DNA of 64,000 nt from Acetivibrio alkalicellulosi (GCA_008125075.1 VLTH01000003.1:158035-222034); one strand, 5' to 3'. Numbered from the stretch's first letter, positions 45,223-55,846 are shown. Numbers and translations are program-made. Notes: generated by a model not told the origin, from the sequence alone.

Positions 45223-45272
45223 TAAAAAAAGGTTTTACTCTGAAATAATATTATGATTGGAGGTGCAAAATT

Positions 45273-47864
45273 ATGAATATGGAAAAGTTTACACAAAAGG
45301 CTCAGGAGGTAATTGTAGAAGCACAAAACATTGCTATAAAAATGGGTCATCAGCAAGTAGATGGGGAACACATACATTTTGCTTTGGCAAGTCAGGAAAA
45401 TGGTCTTATACCAAAACTCATAAGTTACATGGGACAGGATATAATGCTATATGTTAAAGATATAGAAACAGAAATTGAAAAACTTCCTAAAGTACATGGA
45501 AGTGGTGTATCAAATATTTATGCTACAAGAAGATTCAGTCAGATTATTTTGCACGCACAAGATGAGGCAAACCGCTTTAAGGATGATTATACAAGTGTAG
45601 AACATATATTTATGGCTCTTTTAAAGGAGAAGGGGACACCATCTAATTCAATATTTAAACGTTATGACATATCTTTAGAGAAATTCATGTCTGCACTTGG
45701 AAAGGTTAGGAGTAATCAAAGGATTACATCTCAAAATCCAGAGGACACATATGATGCCTTAAAGAGATTTGGGCGTGACCTTGTAGAACTTGCAAGGCAG
45801 GGAAAACTTGATCCTGTTATAGGACGGGATGCTGAAATTCGTCGTGCTATAAGGATACTTTCTAGGAGAACGAAGAATAATCCAGTGTTGATAGGTGAGC
45901 CAGGAGTAGGTAAAACAGCTGTCGTAGAAGGTCTTGCCCAGAGGATACTAAAGGGTGATGTACCAGAAGGACTTAAAGACAGAACTATATTTGCTCTTGA
46001 TATGGGGGCATTAATTGCAGGGGCAAAATATAGAGGTGAGTTTGAAGAAAGACTAAAAGCTGTTTTAAACGATGTCAACAAATCAAATGGAAGCATTATA
46101 CTTTTTATTGATGAACTTCATAATATAGTTGGTGCAGGTAAGGCTGAAGGAGCAATGGATGCAGGGAATATTTTAAAGCCAATGCTTGCAAGAGGGGAGC
46201 TAAGGTGTATTGGTGCAACTACCTTAGATGAGTATAGAAAATATATTGAAAAGGACGCAGCTTTAGAGAGGAGATTTCAGCCTATTGTAGTGGCTCAACC
46301 AACTGTTGAGGATACCATTTCAATTTTAAGGGGATTGAAAGAGCGTTTTGAGATACATCATGGTGTAAGGATAACGGATAGTGCTATAATTGCTTGTTCA
46401 GTACTATCAAACAGATATATTAGTGATAGATTTTTGCCAGACAAGGCCATAGATCTTATGGATGAAGCGGCTGCTATGATAAGGACTGAAATTGACAGTA
46501 TGCCAACAGAATTAGATGAGATATCAAGAAAAATAATGCAGCTTGAAATTGAAAGACAGGCATTAAAAAAAGAAGAGGATGATATTTCAAAAAGTAGACT
46601 TGCAATACTTGAAAAAGATATTCTTTTATTTAAGGAAAAGTATGATGGAATGAAAGCTCAATGGGAGCTAGAAAAAGAAAACATAAAAAGAGAGAAGGAA
46701 ATAAAAGAGCAAATTGAAGAAGTTAAAAGACAAATAGAGGAATCAGAAAGGCTTTATGAGCTTGACAAACTTGCGGTATTAAAACATGGGAAGCTTCCTG
46801 AGCTTCAAAAGAAATTAGAAGATGAGAAGAATCGTAAGAAATCAAATGAGACCAATCTTTTAAAAGAAGAAGTTGGAGATGAAGAGATTGCTGAGATTAT
46901 TTCAAGGTGGACAGGTATTCCTGTAACAAAGCTTATTGAAAATGAAAAGGACAAGTTACTAAATTTAGAAAACATACTTCATATGAGAGTTGTAGGGCAG
47001 GATGAGGCAGTAGAGGCTGTAAGTGATGCTGTAATTAGGGCGAGATCTGGACTTAAAGATCCTAAAAAACCAATTGGCTCTTTTGTTTTCTTAGGACCTA
47101 CAGGAGTAGGGAAAACAGAGCTTGCAAAAGCTTTGTCACAGGCATTATTTGATAGTGATGACAATGTGATTCGAATTGATATGTCTGAATACATGGAAAA
47201 GCATGCTGTAGCACGGCTTATTGGAGCTCCTCCTGGATATGTAGGTTATGAGGAAGGAGGACAGCTTACTGAGGCAGTCAGAAGAAAACCCTATTGTGTA
47301 ATATTATTTGATGAGATTGAAAAAGCTCATCCAGAAGTATTTAATGTACTATTGCAGCTTTTAGATGATGGACGTCTAACTGACAGTCAAGGTAGAACTG
47401 TAGATTTTAAAAATACCGTTGTAATAATGACATCAAATATAGGAAGTATGAATTTATTAAATGGTATTAAAGAAAACGGTGAGATTGATGAAAGTGTAAG
47501 AGAAGAGGTAACAAGAGCCTTAAACGGACATTTTAAACCTGAGTTTTTAAATCGAGTTGATGAGACTGTTATATTTAAGCCTTTAAGAAAAGAAGAAATT
47601 ATTAAAATTATTGACATTTCATTGAAAGATGTTCAAAAAAGACTAGATGACAGGAGAATAAACCTAGTAATATCAGATGCTGCAAAAGGTTTTATGGCGG
47701 ATAAATCTTACAACCCTGTTTATGGGGCAAGACCTGTTAAAAGATATATTCAAAAATTTATTGAGACAGAGATAGGAAAGATGATTATAAAAGGTCTGGT
47801 AATGGAAGGAAATGATATTCATATTGATCATGTTGATGATGAGCTTGAAATATTTGTACAATAA
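45273..47864 (+). CDS. clpB: ClpB disaggregase
   Basis: An 863-aa Hsp100. Double Clp N domain 1-145, NBD1 Walker [14 protein letters not shown] (about 205), M-domain coiled coil about 405-520, NBD2 Walker [14 protein letters not shown] (about 610) and arginine-finger segments. It works with DnaK/DnaJ to resolubilise aggregated protein. GGAGGTG precedes the ATG. It follows cbpA, and both are probably released from CtsR repression on heat shock. Confidence 0.95.
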   Translation: MNMEKFTQKAQEVIVEAQNIAIKMGHQQVDGEHIHFALASQENGLIPKLISYMGQDIMLYVKDIETEIEKLPKVHGSGVSNIYATRRFSQIILHAQDEANRFKDDYTSVEHIFMALLKEKGTPSNSIFKRYDISLEKFMSALGKVRSNQRITSQNPEDTYDALKRFGRDLVELARQGKLDPVIGRDAEIRRAIRILSRRTKNNPVLIGEPGVGKTAVVEGLAQRILKGDVPEGLKDRTIFALDMGALIAGAKYRGEFEERLKAVLNDVNKSNGSIILFIDELHNIVGAGKAEGAMDAGNILKPMLARGELRCIGATTLDEYRKYIEKDAALERRFQPIVVAQPTVEDTISILRGLKERFEIHHGVRITDSAIIACSVLSNRYISDRFLPDKAIDLMDEAAAMIRTEIDSMPTELDEISRKIMQLEIERQALKKEEDDISKSRLAILEKDILLFKEKYDGMKAQWELEKENIKREKEIKEQIEEVKRQIEESERLYELDKLAVLKHGKLPELQKKLEDEKNRKKSNETNLLKEEVGDEEIAEIISRWTGIPVTKLIENEKDKLLNLENILHMRVVGQDEAVEAVSDAVIRARSGLKDPKKPIGSFVFLGPTGVGKTELAKALSQALFDSDDNVIRIDMSEYMEKHAVARLIGAPPGYVGYEEGGQLTEAVRRKPYCVILFDEIEKAHPEVFNVLLQLLDDGRLTDSQGRTVDFKNTVVIMTSNIGSMNLLNGIKENGEIDESVREEVTRALNGHFKPEFLNRVDETVIFKPLRKEEIIKIIDISLKDVQKRLDDRRINLVISDAAKGFMADKSYNPVYGARPVKRYIQKFIETEIGKMIIKGLVMEGNDIHIDHVDDELEIFVQ

Positions 47865-47891
47865 TATGTTCTTGTTAAAACATGAAAGACT

Positions 47892-47925
47892 TAAAAGGGG
47901 CGGGGCTTGATGCCCCGAGCTTTTA
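47892..47925. terminator. GC-rich terminator of clpB / GNAT
   Basis: CGGGGC-ttgat-GCCCCG forms a stem extended by TAAAAG/CTTTTA. It lies between the convergent clpB and GNAT genes. Confidence 0.75.
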
Positions 47926-47927
47926 GT

Positions 47928-48425
47928 TTAAGTATTAAATTGATTAAAATACAAGTAATTTTCACCACTTTGCATATAAACTGCCTTACCTGTAATTTTT
48001 AATCCACATTTTTTATATAGCTCCTGAGCTGCAATATTGTCATCATTTGTATACAATCGAATTTCTACGGCGCCTTTCTCTTTCATGCATTCAAAAGCCT
48101 TTTTCATAAGCGCATGTGCTATGCCTTTTCTTCTAAAATCAGGTGAAGTCCAAAGTTCATCAATGTATATCACACCTTTTTCCCAGGGACCAAGTTTTGG
48201 AGTATATAAAATTGTAATCCAACCTATAAAACGCTGACCAACTTGGGCGGCATATACATAAAAGCTAGGATGCATAAGTTCAGCAATCTTTGAGGAATAA
48301 TCTCCTTGTTTACTCTTTAACTTTTCCTTATCTGTTCGCTCAATACCATTTATTCTCCAGTAAACCATATCATCAAACATATGGTAATTGTCTTTTGTCA
48401 CACGCTGTATTATATAATCTTGCAT
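47928..48425 (-). CDS. GNAT acetyltransferase
   Basis: A 165-aa single-domain GNAT. The acetyl-CoA loop is TSPDFRRKGIAHALMKKAFE (about 108), with IDELW before it and IAAQELYKKCGLK after it. The substrate is unknown. AAAGGGAA precedes the ATG. Confidence 0.85.
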   Translation of the reverse strand: MQDYIIQRVTKDNYHMFDDMVYWRINGIERTDKEKLKSKQGDYSSKIAELMHPSFYVYAAQVGQRFIGWITILYTPKLGPWEKGVIYIDELWTSPDFRRKGIAHALMKKAFECMKEKGAVEIRLYTNDDNIAAQELYKKCGLKITGKAVYMQSGENYLYFNQFNT

Positions 48426-48628
48426 TTTGTTTTATTCCCTTTACATTAATAAGTAAGTCTAAGCATTTAAAATGCGTAGACTTACTTTCTTTATTGTAAT
48501 ACATTTTCTCTTTTTTTACAACACAAACTAAACAAAAAACAGCAAAATAAGGTCTAATGTTCAGATGATTCACAATATTTCATCCACATTTTTTTCACTT
48601 AACTAATATGTACTATCTATAATCCCAT

Positions 48629-50704
48629 TCATGTAATATTTTTTAATGGTAGATGTATATTGAAAACAGTTCCCTTTCCAGTTTCTGATGAAAAATTGAT
48701 ACTTCCTGCAAAAAAATCTTTAATAAAAATATTCGATATAAAAAGTCCAATCCCTATGCCATCTTTATTAGCTCCTTCAATAAAACATTTTTTAAATAAA
48801 TTCTCTTTGATTTGTTCAGGGATTCCTTCTGCATTGTCTTTTATTTTAACAGTTAAATAATTGTTGCTTGAAGAAACAGATATTTCTATAGCTCCTCCTT
48901 GAGTTTCATATGCATAAATAGCATTTTGGACAATACTTGATATGATATAGTTAAGCTTATTATAGTCGGTTTTTAATACATGGTCAAAATCATTTGAAAT
49001 TATAAATTCACAATTATTATTATTTTTTAAATATTGAATTTCATCTAAGATATTAGCCATTGTAAATTCTTGTTTTGAATCTACTATCATATGAAGAGTT
49101 TGCTTTTTAAATGAATTAGAAATGTCAATAATTTTTTTACTGGATTCCCTTCCACTTTTAATTATATTTTCTACACTGTCATAGATTTCATTGCATGCTT
49201 TAGAGTAACCCTGTTTACTAATGAAAGAATCTAAAAGCTCATGTATAGCAATTAAATCTGAAGCTATTTTATTAGCTGGATTTTTTATAACATTAACTAA
49301 GCCTCTAGATATTTCACCTAGTACAGCGAGCTTTTCTGTTCTCATTAATTTATTCTGCTTTTCGTTATTATCAGATATCAATGAGGCAATTCTCAATGTA
49401 TTTATTATATTGCCTCTTAATAAGTCATAATTTGAAACATCGTTATTAATTACATGAAAAACAATATACCCATAGTGCTCATTGTTAAAAAACAGAGGAT
49501 TTATAAGGTAAGTATATCTTGCACAGTTTTCCATGAATTTTTTTGGTAAAACATCTATTGTATTAAAAAACTTGAATTCCTCTGAAATATCTAGCCTTGT
49601 ATTGTTATGATAAGCATAAATAATTTCAGACTGTTTAGGAAGTGTAACTTTATTATTATTAATAATAGGACCATTTGAATATTTTACAATAAATCCGCTG
49701 TTGATTTTAAATAGATCAAGAAACTTTGTAATTTTTTCAAATAGTTCATCACTGGTGTTAGTTTGTAACAATTCGTGTAATTTATATTCTTGTACAGTGT
49801 TTTCCACAGAATTAGAATCTTCACTTTCATTCTCTAGTGATGTGTAAGGACATCCACAACTATTCCGTTTAACTAATTTAGTGGGAAGGAAAACTTCTTT
49901 TTCAACGGTATCATTGTTAGTAATATATGATAAAGCAGTGTATACAATTTCTTCGAGAGGTTGTTTAACTGTAGTTAAAGAGTAGTTATATTTTTTTAAA
50001 ATAGGAGAATCATCAAAGCCAGTAATGTAAAAACTATTATCCATATTTAAATTCAAGCTCTTTAAAGCATTTAGTGCTCCAATTGCCATATTATCGTTAG
50101 CACATACCAAAGCATCTAAAACAATATTATTCAACAATATATAATTAGCAGTACGATAACCTGAGCCTTGTTCAAAATCGCCACTAAAAATAAGATCATT
50201 ATCAATTGTTATGCTATTTTCTTCAAGAACTTTTATATATGTCTGTAAGCGCTCTTGTGCATCTGAATTATTAGGAGATCCATTTAAAAACCCAATTCTT
50301 TTATAACCATGTTGTTTAATTAAATGATCTATAAGGTCTCTCATACCTTTTTTTCCATCTACCAAAAGATTAAGAGCTCCAGGAACTTTAATTCCAATTG
50401 ATACAAGTGGTATGTGATTGTAATTTTTACAAAAATCAATAAATTTCTCCACACCAATATAATTAACCTGAGGACCCGAAATTACAATAAGTCCGTCTAA
50501 TGAAGGAGTATCCATTAATTTGTAAATAAAATTGTGTTGTTCTTCTGAAAACAATTGGTTGTCGCTACCAAGTCTTTTTCCTTCAAATGCAATTAAATTA
50601 CAATTCATTTCTTCAGCTTTGTTTTTAAATTTAATCCATAGAGGTGCTTGGTAAGAACCACTGATATCATCAATCATTAGACCTATAGTTTTACGTTTAT
50701 TCAT
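48629..50704 (-). CDS. LacI-type sensor domain fused to a kinase core lacking the phospho-histidine
   Basis: A 691-aa cytoplasmic protein with no membrane span. Residues about 5-290 are a periplasmic-binding-protein/LacI-like ligand domain (IGLMIDDISGSYQ, DGLIVISGPQ, GYKRIGFLNGSP, CANDNMAIGALNALK, VKQPLEEI). A GAF-like middle spans about 310-440. The HisKA-type helix reads KLAVLGEISRGLVNVIKNPANK, where kinases have H in the A-x-H-E-I-x-N-P context; the His is Val or Asn here. The HATPase domain keeps N-, G1 and G2 boxes. ATG 50704 is 11 nt after AAAGGAG. Related LacI-kinase fusions occur in clostridia. Confidence 0.8.
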   Translation of the reverse strand: MNKRKTIGLMIDDISGSYQAPLWIKFKNKAEEMNCNLIAFEGKRLGSDNQLFSEEQHNFIYKLMDTPSLDGLIVISGPQVNYIGVEKFIDFCKNYNHIPLVSIGIKVPGALNLLVDGKKGMRDLIDHLIKQHGYKRIGFLNGSPNNSDAQERLQTYIKVLEENSITIDNDLIFSGDFEQGSGYRTANYILLNNIVLDALVCANDNMAIGALNALKSLNLNMDNSFYITGFDDSPILKKYNYSLTTVKQPLEEIVYTALSYITNNDTVEKEVFLPTKLVKRNSCGCPYTSLENESEDSNSVENTVQEYKLHELLQTNTSDELFEKITKFLDLFKINSGFIVKYSNGPIINNNKVTLPKQSEIIYAYHNNTRLDISEEFKFFNTIDVLPKKFMENCARYTYLINPLFFNNEHYGYIVFHVINNDVSNYDLLRGNIINTLRIASLISDNNEKQNKLMRTEKLAVLGEISRGLVNVIKNPANKIASDLIAIHELLDSFISKQGYSKACNEIYDSVENIIKSGRESSKKIIDISNSFKKQTLHMIVDSKQEFTMANILDEIQYLKNNNNCEFIISNDFDHVLKTDYNKLNYIISSIVQNAIYAYETQGGAIEISVSSSNNYLTVKIKDNAEGIPEQIKENLFKKCFIEGANKDGIGIGLFISNIFIKDFFAGSINFSSETGKGTVFNIHLPLKNIT

Positions 50705-51040
50705 TACTAGATACACTCCTTTATAATTAATTTCGGTAAAGATTTTTATAAATAAAGTTAATAAACATTCACTGACATAAAATCAAGGGTTCTATTCTGA
50801 AAAATATATTCATAATAGAAGTTCATAAATTTTATCGACAAAATTTATAGTAAACATTATATTTCAAAAAAGAAATTTAGATAAGAAATGTCTGAAATAT
50901 TAATTCTTAGGGGTGTGTGTTTTTCTTTACTTTGCTACACACACCTAATTCTAAGATGTTTGTTGAACTAATACCGAAATAATGCTAAAATAGTACCATG
51001 AGAAAATCAATTTTAGTAATAAAGTTAGGAGATAAGTATT
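50705..51040. repeat. Intergenic region holding family B and A copies
   Basis: Family B sequence (ACATAAAATCAAGGGTTCTA, TTCTGAAAAATATATTCA) covers about 50757-50900 and a family A minimal copy covers 50911-50945 (GGGTGTGTGT ... ACACACACC). No ORF or RNA gene is seen. GATAAGTATT precedes the GT-C gene start. Confidence 0.5.
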
Positions 51041-52654
51041 ATGCCGTCAAACAAAAGATCAAAGAAGCGCAGAAAAAGTAACAATGATAATATAAGTGAC
51101 AGAATAAAGTCGTTTTTTACTGTAGCTTCTAAGCCAATTCCCATAACAACATTGTCAGTTATTCTTATAGTTTTAGTAATAGCACGGTTGTTGTTATCCA
51201 TGATTCCAAGATGTAAACTGGATGCAGATGCTTATGCTTATTGGAGTGATTACCTTGTAACAAACAATTGGAGAGACTTTTATAAAGATATAACCTATGC
51301 AATCTATGGTACTGTTTATTTATATTTTATGTGGATTACAGGACATGTAATGAAAGCGTGGCAGTTGTTTTTTGTTTTAATTAATATTATTGGAGGAGCA
51401 TTTATTTACTTCTTATACATAAAAGTAGGAAAAACAGATATTAAAAAAATTACACCTGTTTTATTTTCATATATTGGCCTTGTAATGACTTCGATAATTG
51501 TTGTAATATTTTTATCATCCTCAGATATTCTTGTAGTAAAAGGCTATATGATTAAAATGTGGTACGTGCTTTTTGATTTACTTGGGGGAATTTTAATCTA
51601 TATAATTGCTAAAAAATATAATAAGGAAAGCTTAGGTATTTTATTAGGATCAATTTATATTTTAAACCCAGGAGTATTTGTTAATTCTTCCATGTGGGGA
51701 CAGTTAGATACAATGATAGCCACCATGATGTTATTTAGCATATATTTACTTAGTACAAGAAGAGTGTATTTTGGAGTGGCAATGCTTGTAATTTCTGTTA
51801 TGACAAAGCCTCAAGCTATAGTAGTATTACCAGTAGCAGCTGTTCTGTTTGTTGCTCTTTTGCCATGGGATAAAGCTTCAGGAAGAAAACTATGGTTTTT
51901 AAAGAAATCATTTATTACTATTGTATTATCTGTTTTGGTAGCTCTTTTGGTATATGCAATTTTGTTTATTCCATTTTACAATCCTAATGTATCAGCAGTG
52001 TCAGAGGGATCGGTATTTACAGACATATTTACAATTGGAGATAGCGACTCTACATTATCAACAGTTATAGATTTCTTTATGTGGGTTCCAAATCGCTATC
52101 TCAGTGGTGTTGGTCAATATGCCTATGCAACAGCTAATGCTTTTAATTTATGGACATTATTGGGGGGACAGGCTGTCTTATCTACCAATCCATTTTTAGG
52201 ACTGACATATAATGCATGGGGGACGTTTTTATTCTTGCTGGTAATATTTTTTACATTAGTATTTTTGTTTATAGAATTGTTTAAAAAAGATAAAAAAAGA
52301 GTAATGTCAATATATTTTGCAGTATTTTTTATTAACACCGGATTCTTTACACTTTACACAAACGTACATGAAAGATATTTACTTCCATCCATTATATTTG
52401 CTATGCTTTGTATTCTTTGGGATAAACGTTTTATTATTGTATCAATACTTATTAGTGCTTGTTCATTTGTTAACCAGTATTATATATATTATTTAGCCAA
52501 TAATGACAGAAATGTATGGGTTTCAAAATATGACTCTATAGCAGTTATAACTGCTATTATAACAGTGTTAGTTATGATATATTCATTTTACTTAATGTTT
52601 TCTATAGCTTTTAAAAAGACTGCTAACAAAAGTGACATAATTGAACTAGAATAG
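51041..52654 (+). CDS. GT-C membrane mannosyltransferase-like protein (Gpi18-like)
   Basis: A 537-aa integral membrane protein with a very basic N-terminus and about 11-12 spans. LDADAYAYWSDYL is the loop-1 acidic motif of GT-C enzymes, and LNPGVFVNSSMWGQLDT matches the Gpi18/DUF2029-like group (COG5542). It probably transfers a sugar from a polyprenyl-phosphate sugar to an extracytoplasmic acceptor; GtrB-like GT2 in the next gene would make the donor. GTTAGGAG precedes the ATG. Confidence 0.8.
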   Translation: MPSNKRSKKRRKSNNDNISDRIKSFFTVASKPIPITTLSVILIVLVIARLLLSMIPRCKLDADAYAYWSDYLVTNNWRDFYKDITYAIYGTVYLYFMWITGHVMKAWQLFFVLINIIGGAFIYFLYIKVGKTDIKKITPVLFSYIGLVMTSIIVVIFLSSSDILVVKGYMIKMWYVLFDLLGGILIYIIAKKYNKESLGILLGSIYILNPGVFVNSSMWGQLDTMIATMMLFSIYLLSTRRVYFGVAMLVISVMTKPQAIVVLPVAAVLFVALLPWDKASGRKLWFLKKSFITIVLSVLVALLVYAILFIPFYNPNVSAVSEGSVFTDIFTIGDSDSTLSTVIDFFMWVPNRYLSGVGQYAYATANAFNLWTLLGGQAVLSTNPFLGLTYNAWGTFLFLLVIFFTLVFLFIELFKKDKKRVMSIYFAVFFINTGFFTLYTNVHERYLLPSIIFAMLCILWDKRFIIVSILISACSFVNQYYIYYLANNDRNVWVSKYDSIAVITAIITVLVMIYSFYLMFSIAFKKTANKSDIIELE

Positions 52655-52679
52655 AACCGTTAGATAAGGATTAGCTGAG

Positions 52680-52747
52680 TAGTACTTCCGCTTTTCATAG
52701 GCCCTATTTGGCATCAAATAAGGTCTGTAGTGAAATAGTAGTGGAGC
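52680..52747 (+). repeat. Repeat family C copy
   Basis: CTTTTCATAGGCCCTATTTG, GCATCAAATAAGGTCTGTAG and TGAAATAGTAGTGGAG. Inner bases form CTATTTGGCATCAAATAAG, a 7-bp hairpin. Confidence 0.65.
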
Positions 52748-52839
52748 GCAATCCTAAACAAACCATTGAAACTTGTTGTAATTGATATTATAATATTAAA
52801 TGCACAAGCTTACAAATGAACATATTGAGGGGGTTTAAA

Positions 52840-53829
52840 ATGCCACTTGGGCTTATATCAATCGTTGTTCCTGTTTATAATGAAGAACTTAACATAGTTT
52901 CTATGTTTGAAAGAATTAATAGTGTTTTTAGTAAATTAAATTATGAATTTGAGATTATTTATGTAGACAATTGTAGTTTAGATAGATCGGTAGATGAAAT
53001 AAAAAAACTTGCATCAAAACACAAAAATGTTTTTGGAATTGTCATGTCTAGAAATTTTGGTAGTTCCCAACCAAGTGAAATTGCAGGTATAAATTACTCT
53101 AGAGGAGATGCGATTGTTTTAATTGATGGAGATATTCAAGACCCACCTGAGCTAATTGAAGAATTTATTAAAAAGTGGGAAGAGGGATATGAAGTTGTCT
53201 ATGGAGTGAGGAAAAAGCGCAAGGGATCTATTATAAGGCGTATTTGTTATAAAATGTTCTATAGAGTATTCAAAAAACTTTCTTATGTAGACATGCCTTT
53301 AGATGCAGGAGATTTTGGTCTTATTGACCGTAAAGTGGTTGAAGAAATTAAAAATTTAAAAGAAAATGAAGTTTTTATTAGAGGAATTAGAGCCTGGGTT
53401 GGATTTAGACAATGTGGTGTTGAATATACAAGAGAAGACAGAATGAGAGGGAAAACAAGCTATTCTTTAAGTGGTAACATAAAATGGGCTAAAATGGGGA
53501 TATTTAATTTTTCCTATAAACCCCTTGAATTTATTTCAAGAGTAGCATTTGTTATGACATTTATTGCAATGATTGGTATTGTGTATTATGTAGTTCTTCA
53601 CTTTGTGTATGATAAGACTCCCTATGGGTTTTCCACACAGGTTATTCTGACATTGTTTTTAAGTAGTCTCCAATTATTTGCACTTGGTATTATGGGAGAA
53701 TATATAGCACGAATCTTTAATGAAGTTAAGGGAAGGCCCCGTTATGTAATTAGAGAAATTATAAATGATAACTCATCTCGGGATAGAAATGAAAATTCTC
53801 ATGAAATTACAAATAAAAGGGAGGAATAG
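52840..53829 (+). CDS. GT2 polyprenyl-phosphate glycosyltransferase (GtrB/DPM1-like)
   Basis: A 329-aa protein. VVPVYNEELNI, DNCSLDRSV and VLIDGDIQDPPE (DxD-like) form the GT-A core. Two C-terminal spans (about 235-255 and 270-295) are typical of GtrB. It charges undecaprenyl phosphate with a sugar and probably supplies the adjacent GT-C enzyme. ATG 52840 follows GAGGGGG at about 8 nt; the earlier in-frame ATG is rejected. Confidence 0.88.
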   Translation: MPLGLISIVVPVYNEELNIVSMFERINSVFSKLNYEFEIIYVDNCSLDRSVDEIKKLASKHKNVFGIVMSRNFGSSQPSEIAGINYSRGDAIVLIDGDIQDPPELIEEFIKKWEEGYEVVYGVRKKRKGSIIRRICYKMFYRVFKKLSYVDMPLDAGDFGLIDRKVVEEIKNLKENEVFIRGIRAWVGFRQCGVEYTREDRMRGKTSYSLSGNIKWAKMGIFNFSYKPLEFISRVAFVMTFIAMIGIVYYVVLHFVYDKTPYGFSTQVILTLFLSSLQLFALGIMGEYIARIFNEVKGRPRYVIREIINDNSSRDRNENSHEITNKREE

Positions 53830-53835
53830 TCAGTT

Positions 53836-54624
53836 ATGAATGCTAACATAGATGTTGTTTTATTATGTGGTGGAAAAGGTACACGAATAAGAGAAATGAC
53901 AGGTACTATTCCAAAACCAATGGTTGAGATAGGTGGAAAGCCAATTCTCTGGCATATAATGAAAGTTTATGCCCATTATGGTTTTACAAATTTTACTGCT
54001 TGTCTTGGTTATAAGGGGTATAAAATTAAAGAATATTTTTTAAATTATGAAGTTTTTGAAAGTGATATTACTTTAGATTTAGGCAGAAAAAACAACATGT
54101 TTATTCATAATAACCACTCAGAAAATGACTGGAAAATAACCTTTGCCAACACTGGAGAAAACTCAATGACTGGTTCAAGAGTTAAACAGATTGAGAAATA
54201 TGTTTCAAATGAAATTTTTATGTTAACATATGGAGATGGAATCTGTGATATAGATATAAAAAAACTAATTGAATTTCACAAATCACATGGTAAAATTGGA
54301 ACAGTAACAGGAGTAAGACCTCCTTCACGTTTTGGAGAATTGATTATAGATGGAGATAAAGTAGTTAGCTTTAATGAGAAACCACAGACGTCTGAAGGTA
54401 GGATTAATGGAGGGTTTTTTGTTTTTAATAAAGAATTCTTTAACTATCTATCAATAGATGAGAATTGTATTTTGGAAAGAGAGCCTTTAGAAAAATTAGC
54501 TGCCGATGGTCAGTTAATAATGTACAAGCATGATGGTTTTTGGCAGTGTATGGATACTTTAAGAGACATGGAGTATTTAGAAAAACTTTGGCAAAATGAT
54601 AATTGTCCCTGGAGAAAATTTTAG
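53836..54624 (+). CDS. rfbF: Glucose-1-phosphate cytidylyltransferase
   Basis: A 262-aa enzyme making CDP-glucose from glucose-1-phosphate and CTP. LLCGGKGTRIREMTGTIPKPMVEIGGKPILWHIM is diagnostic for RfbF over dTDP-type RmlA, as are FWQCMDTLRDMEYLEKLW at the C-terminus and GDGICDID. It is the first committed step of the CDP-deoxysugar branch and is followed by rfbG. Confidence 0.95.
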   Translation: MNANIDVVLLCGGKGTRIREMTGTIPKPMVEIGGKPILWHIMKVYAHYGFTNFTACLGYKGYKIKEYFLNYEVFESDITLDLGRKNNMFIHNNHSENDWKITFANTGENSMTGSRVKQIEKYVSNEIFMLTYGDGICDIDIKKLIEFHKSHGKIGTVTGVRPPSRFGELIIDGDKVVSFNEKPQTSEGRINGGFFVFNKEFFNYLSIDENCILEREPLEKLAADGQLIMYKHDGFWQCMDTLRDMEYLEKLWQNDNCPWRKF

Positions 54625-54647
54625 AGCGCTTTCTTATAGGAATGTCT

Positions 54648-54720
54648 GAAATATTTTTTCACTTTTCATCAGGCCTTTTTGATATTTAATAAGCCTTGGG
54701 TGAGTTATATTTTCAACATT
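54648..54720 (+). repeat. Repeat family C, diverged copy
   Basis: CACTTTTCATCAGGCC, TTTTTGATATTTAATAAG and GAGTTATATTTTCAAC follow the order of the 44090 and 52680 copies. It lies between rfbF and rfbG. Confidence 0.5.
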
Positions 54721-54757
54721 TTTAAGCTGTTAATAATAAAGTGTTATGGAGGATAAG

Positions 54758-55843
54758 ATGGATAATTTATTTAAAGGCGCTTTTAAAAATAAAACAGTTT
54801 TAGTTACTGGTCATACAGGATTTAAAGGTTCATGGTTGTCAATATGGCTTAATGAAATGGGAGCAAATGTAATTGGTTATTCCCTCTCACCTTATACTGA
54901 CAAGGACAACTTTGTGCTAGCTAATTTAGATGATAAAATGGAGTCCATATATGGAGATATACGAGACTTTGAAAAGTTAAATCAAGCATTTAATTATTAT
55001 AAACCCGAAATAGTTTTTCATTTGGCAGCTCAACCATTAGTCAGGTATTCTTATCAACTTCCAAGAGAAACATACGAGCAAAATATTATGGGAACTGTCA
55101 ACATTTTAGAATGTGTAAGAAACAGTTCTTATGTAAAAGCATGTGTTTTAATTACCACAGATAAATGTTATGAAAACAAGGAGTGGGTTTGGGGATATAG
55201 GGAAACTGACAGATTAGGAGGTTTTGACCCCTATAGTTCAAGCAAAGCAGCATGTGAAATTGTAGCATCGGCCTATAGAAACTCTTTTTTTAGCAATGCA
55301 AATGGTAATAAATCAGGAATTGCAACAGTTAGAGCAGGTAATGTAATTGGTGGTGGTGACTGGTCAACAGACAGGATTATTCCTGATTGTATTAAAGCTC
55401 TTGAAAATAACATGCCCATAAAAGTTAGAAATCCTAAAGCAACCAGACCATGGCAGCATGTTTTAGAACCATTAAGCGGGTATTTACTCTTGGCGTCAAA
55501 AATACTATCAAAAAAAGATAATTACTCTGATGGATGGAATTTTGGACCTGATCATCATTCTATTGTTAAGGTTAAAGAAGTTGTTGAAATTGTTTTAAAA
55601 TGTTGGGGAACAGGTAGTTGGGAAGATATGTCTAAAGGAAGTTCAACTTCCTTGCATGAGGCTAACCTATTAAGCCTTGATTGTTCTAAAGCTAAATCTA
55701 TTCTTGGATGGCATCCTCATTTGACTTTAGAGGAGGCTTTGCAAATGACTGTTGATTGGTATAAGAATTATCAAAATGGAAATGTATATGAAAAATGTGT
55801 TGAACAAATAAATGCCTACTGCATGAAGTTAAAGGAGGAATAG
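54758..55843 (+). CDS. rfbG: CDP-glucose 4,6-dehydratase
   Basis: A 361-aa extended SDR enzyme converting CDP-glucose to CDP-4-keto-6-deoxyglucose. GHTGFKGSWLSIWL is the RfbG form of the Rossmann loop. The YxxxK pair is in YSSSKAACE (about 160). AGNVIGGGDWSTDRIIPD and RPWQHVLEPLSGYL are family-specific. ATG 54758 is 5 nt after GGAGG. It is followed by the epimerase gene after 3 bp. Confidence 0.95.
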   Translation: MDNLFKGAFKNKTVLVTGHTGFKGSWLSIWLNEMGANVIGYSLSPYTDKDNFVLANLDDKMESIYGDIRDFEKLNQAFNYYKPEIVFHLAAQPLVRYSYQLPRETYEQNIMGTVNILECVRNSSYVKACVLITTDKCYENKEWVWGYRETDRLGGFDPYSSSKAACEIVASAYRNSFFSNANGNKSGIATVRAGNVIGGGDWSTDRIIPDCIKALENNMPIKVRNPKATRPWQHVLEPLSGYLLLASKILSKKDNYSDGWNFGPDHHSIVKVKEVVEIVLKCWGTGSWEDMSKGSSTSLHEANLLSLDCSKAKSILGWHPHLTLEEALQMTVDWYKNYQNGNVYEKCVEQINAYCMKLKEE

Positions 55844-55846
55844 AAA

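Noticed and set aside
45257-45457. Short plus-strand ORF overlapping the clpB start
   Set aside because: It is a frame-shifted reading of the clpB 5' end without its own context.
48373-48573. 66-aa minus-strand ORF upstream of the GNAT gene
   Set aside because: No RBS and no protein-like composition; it overlaps the GNAT gene start.
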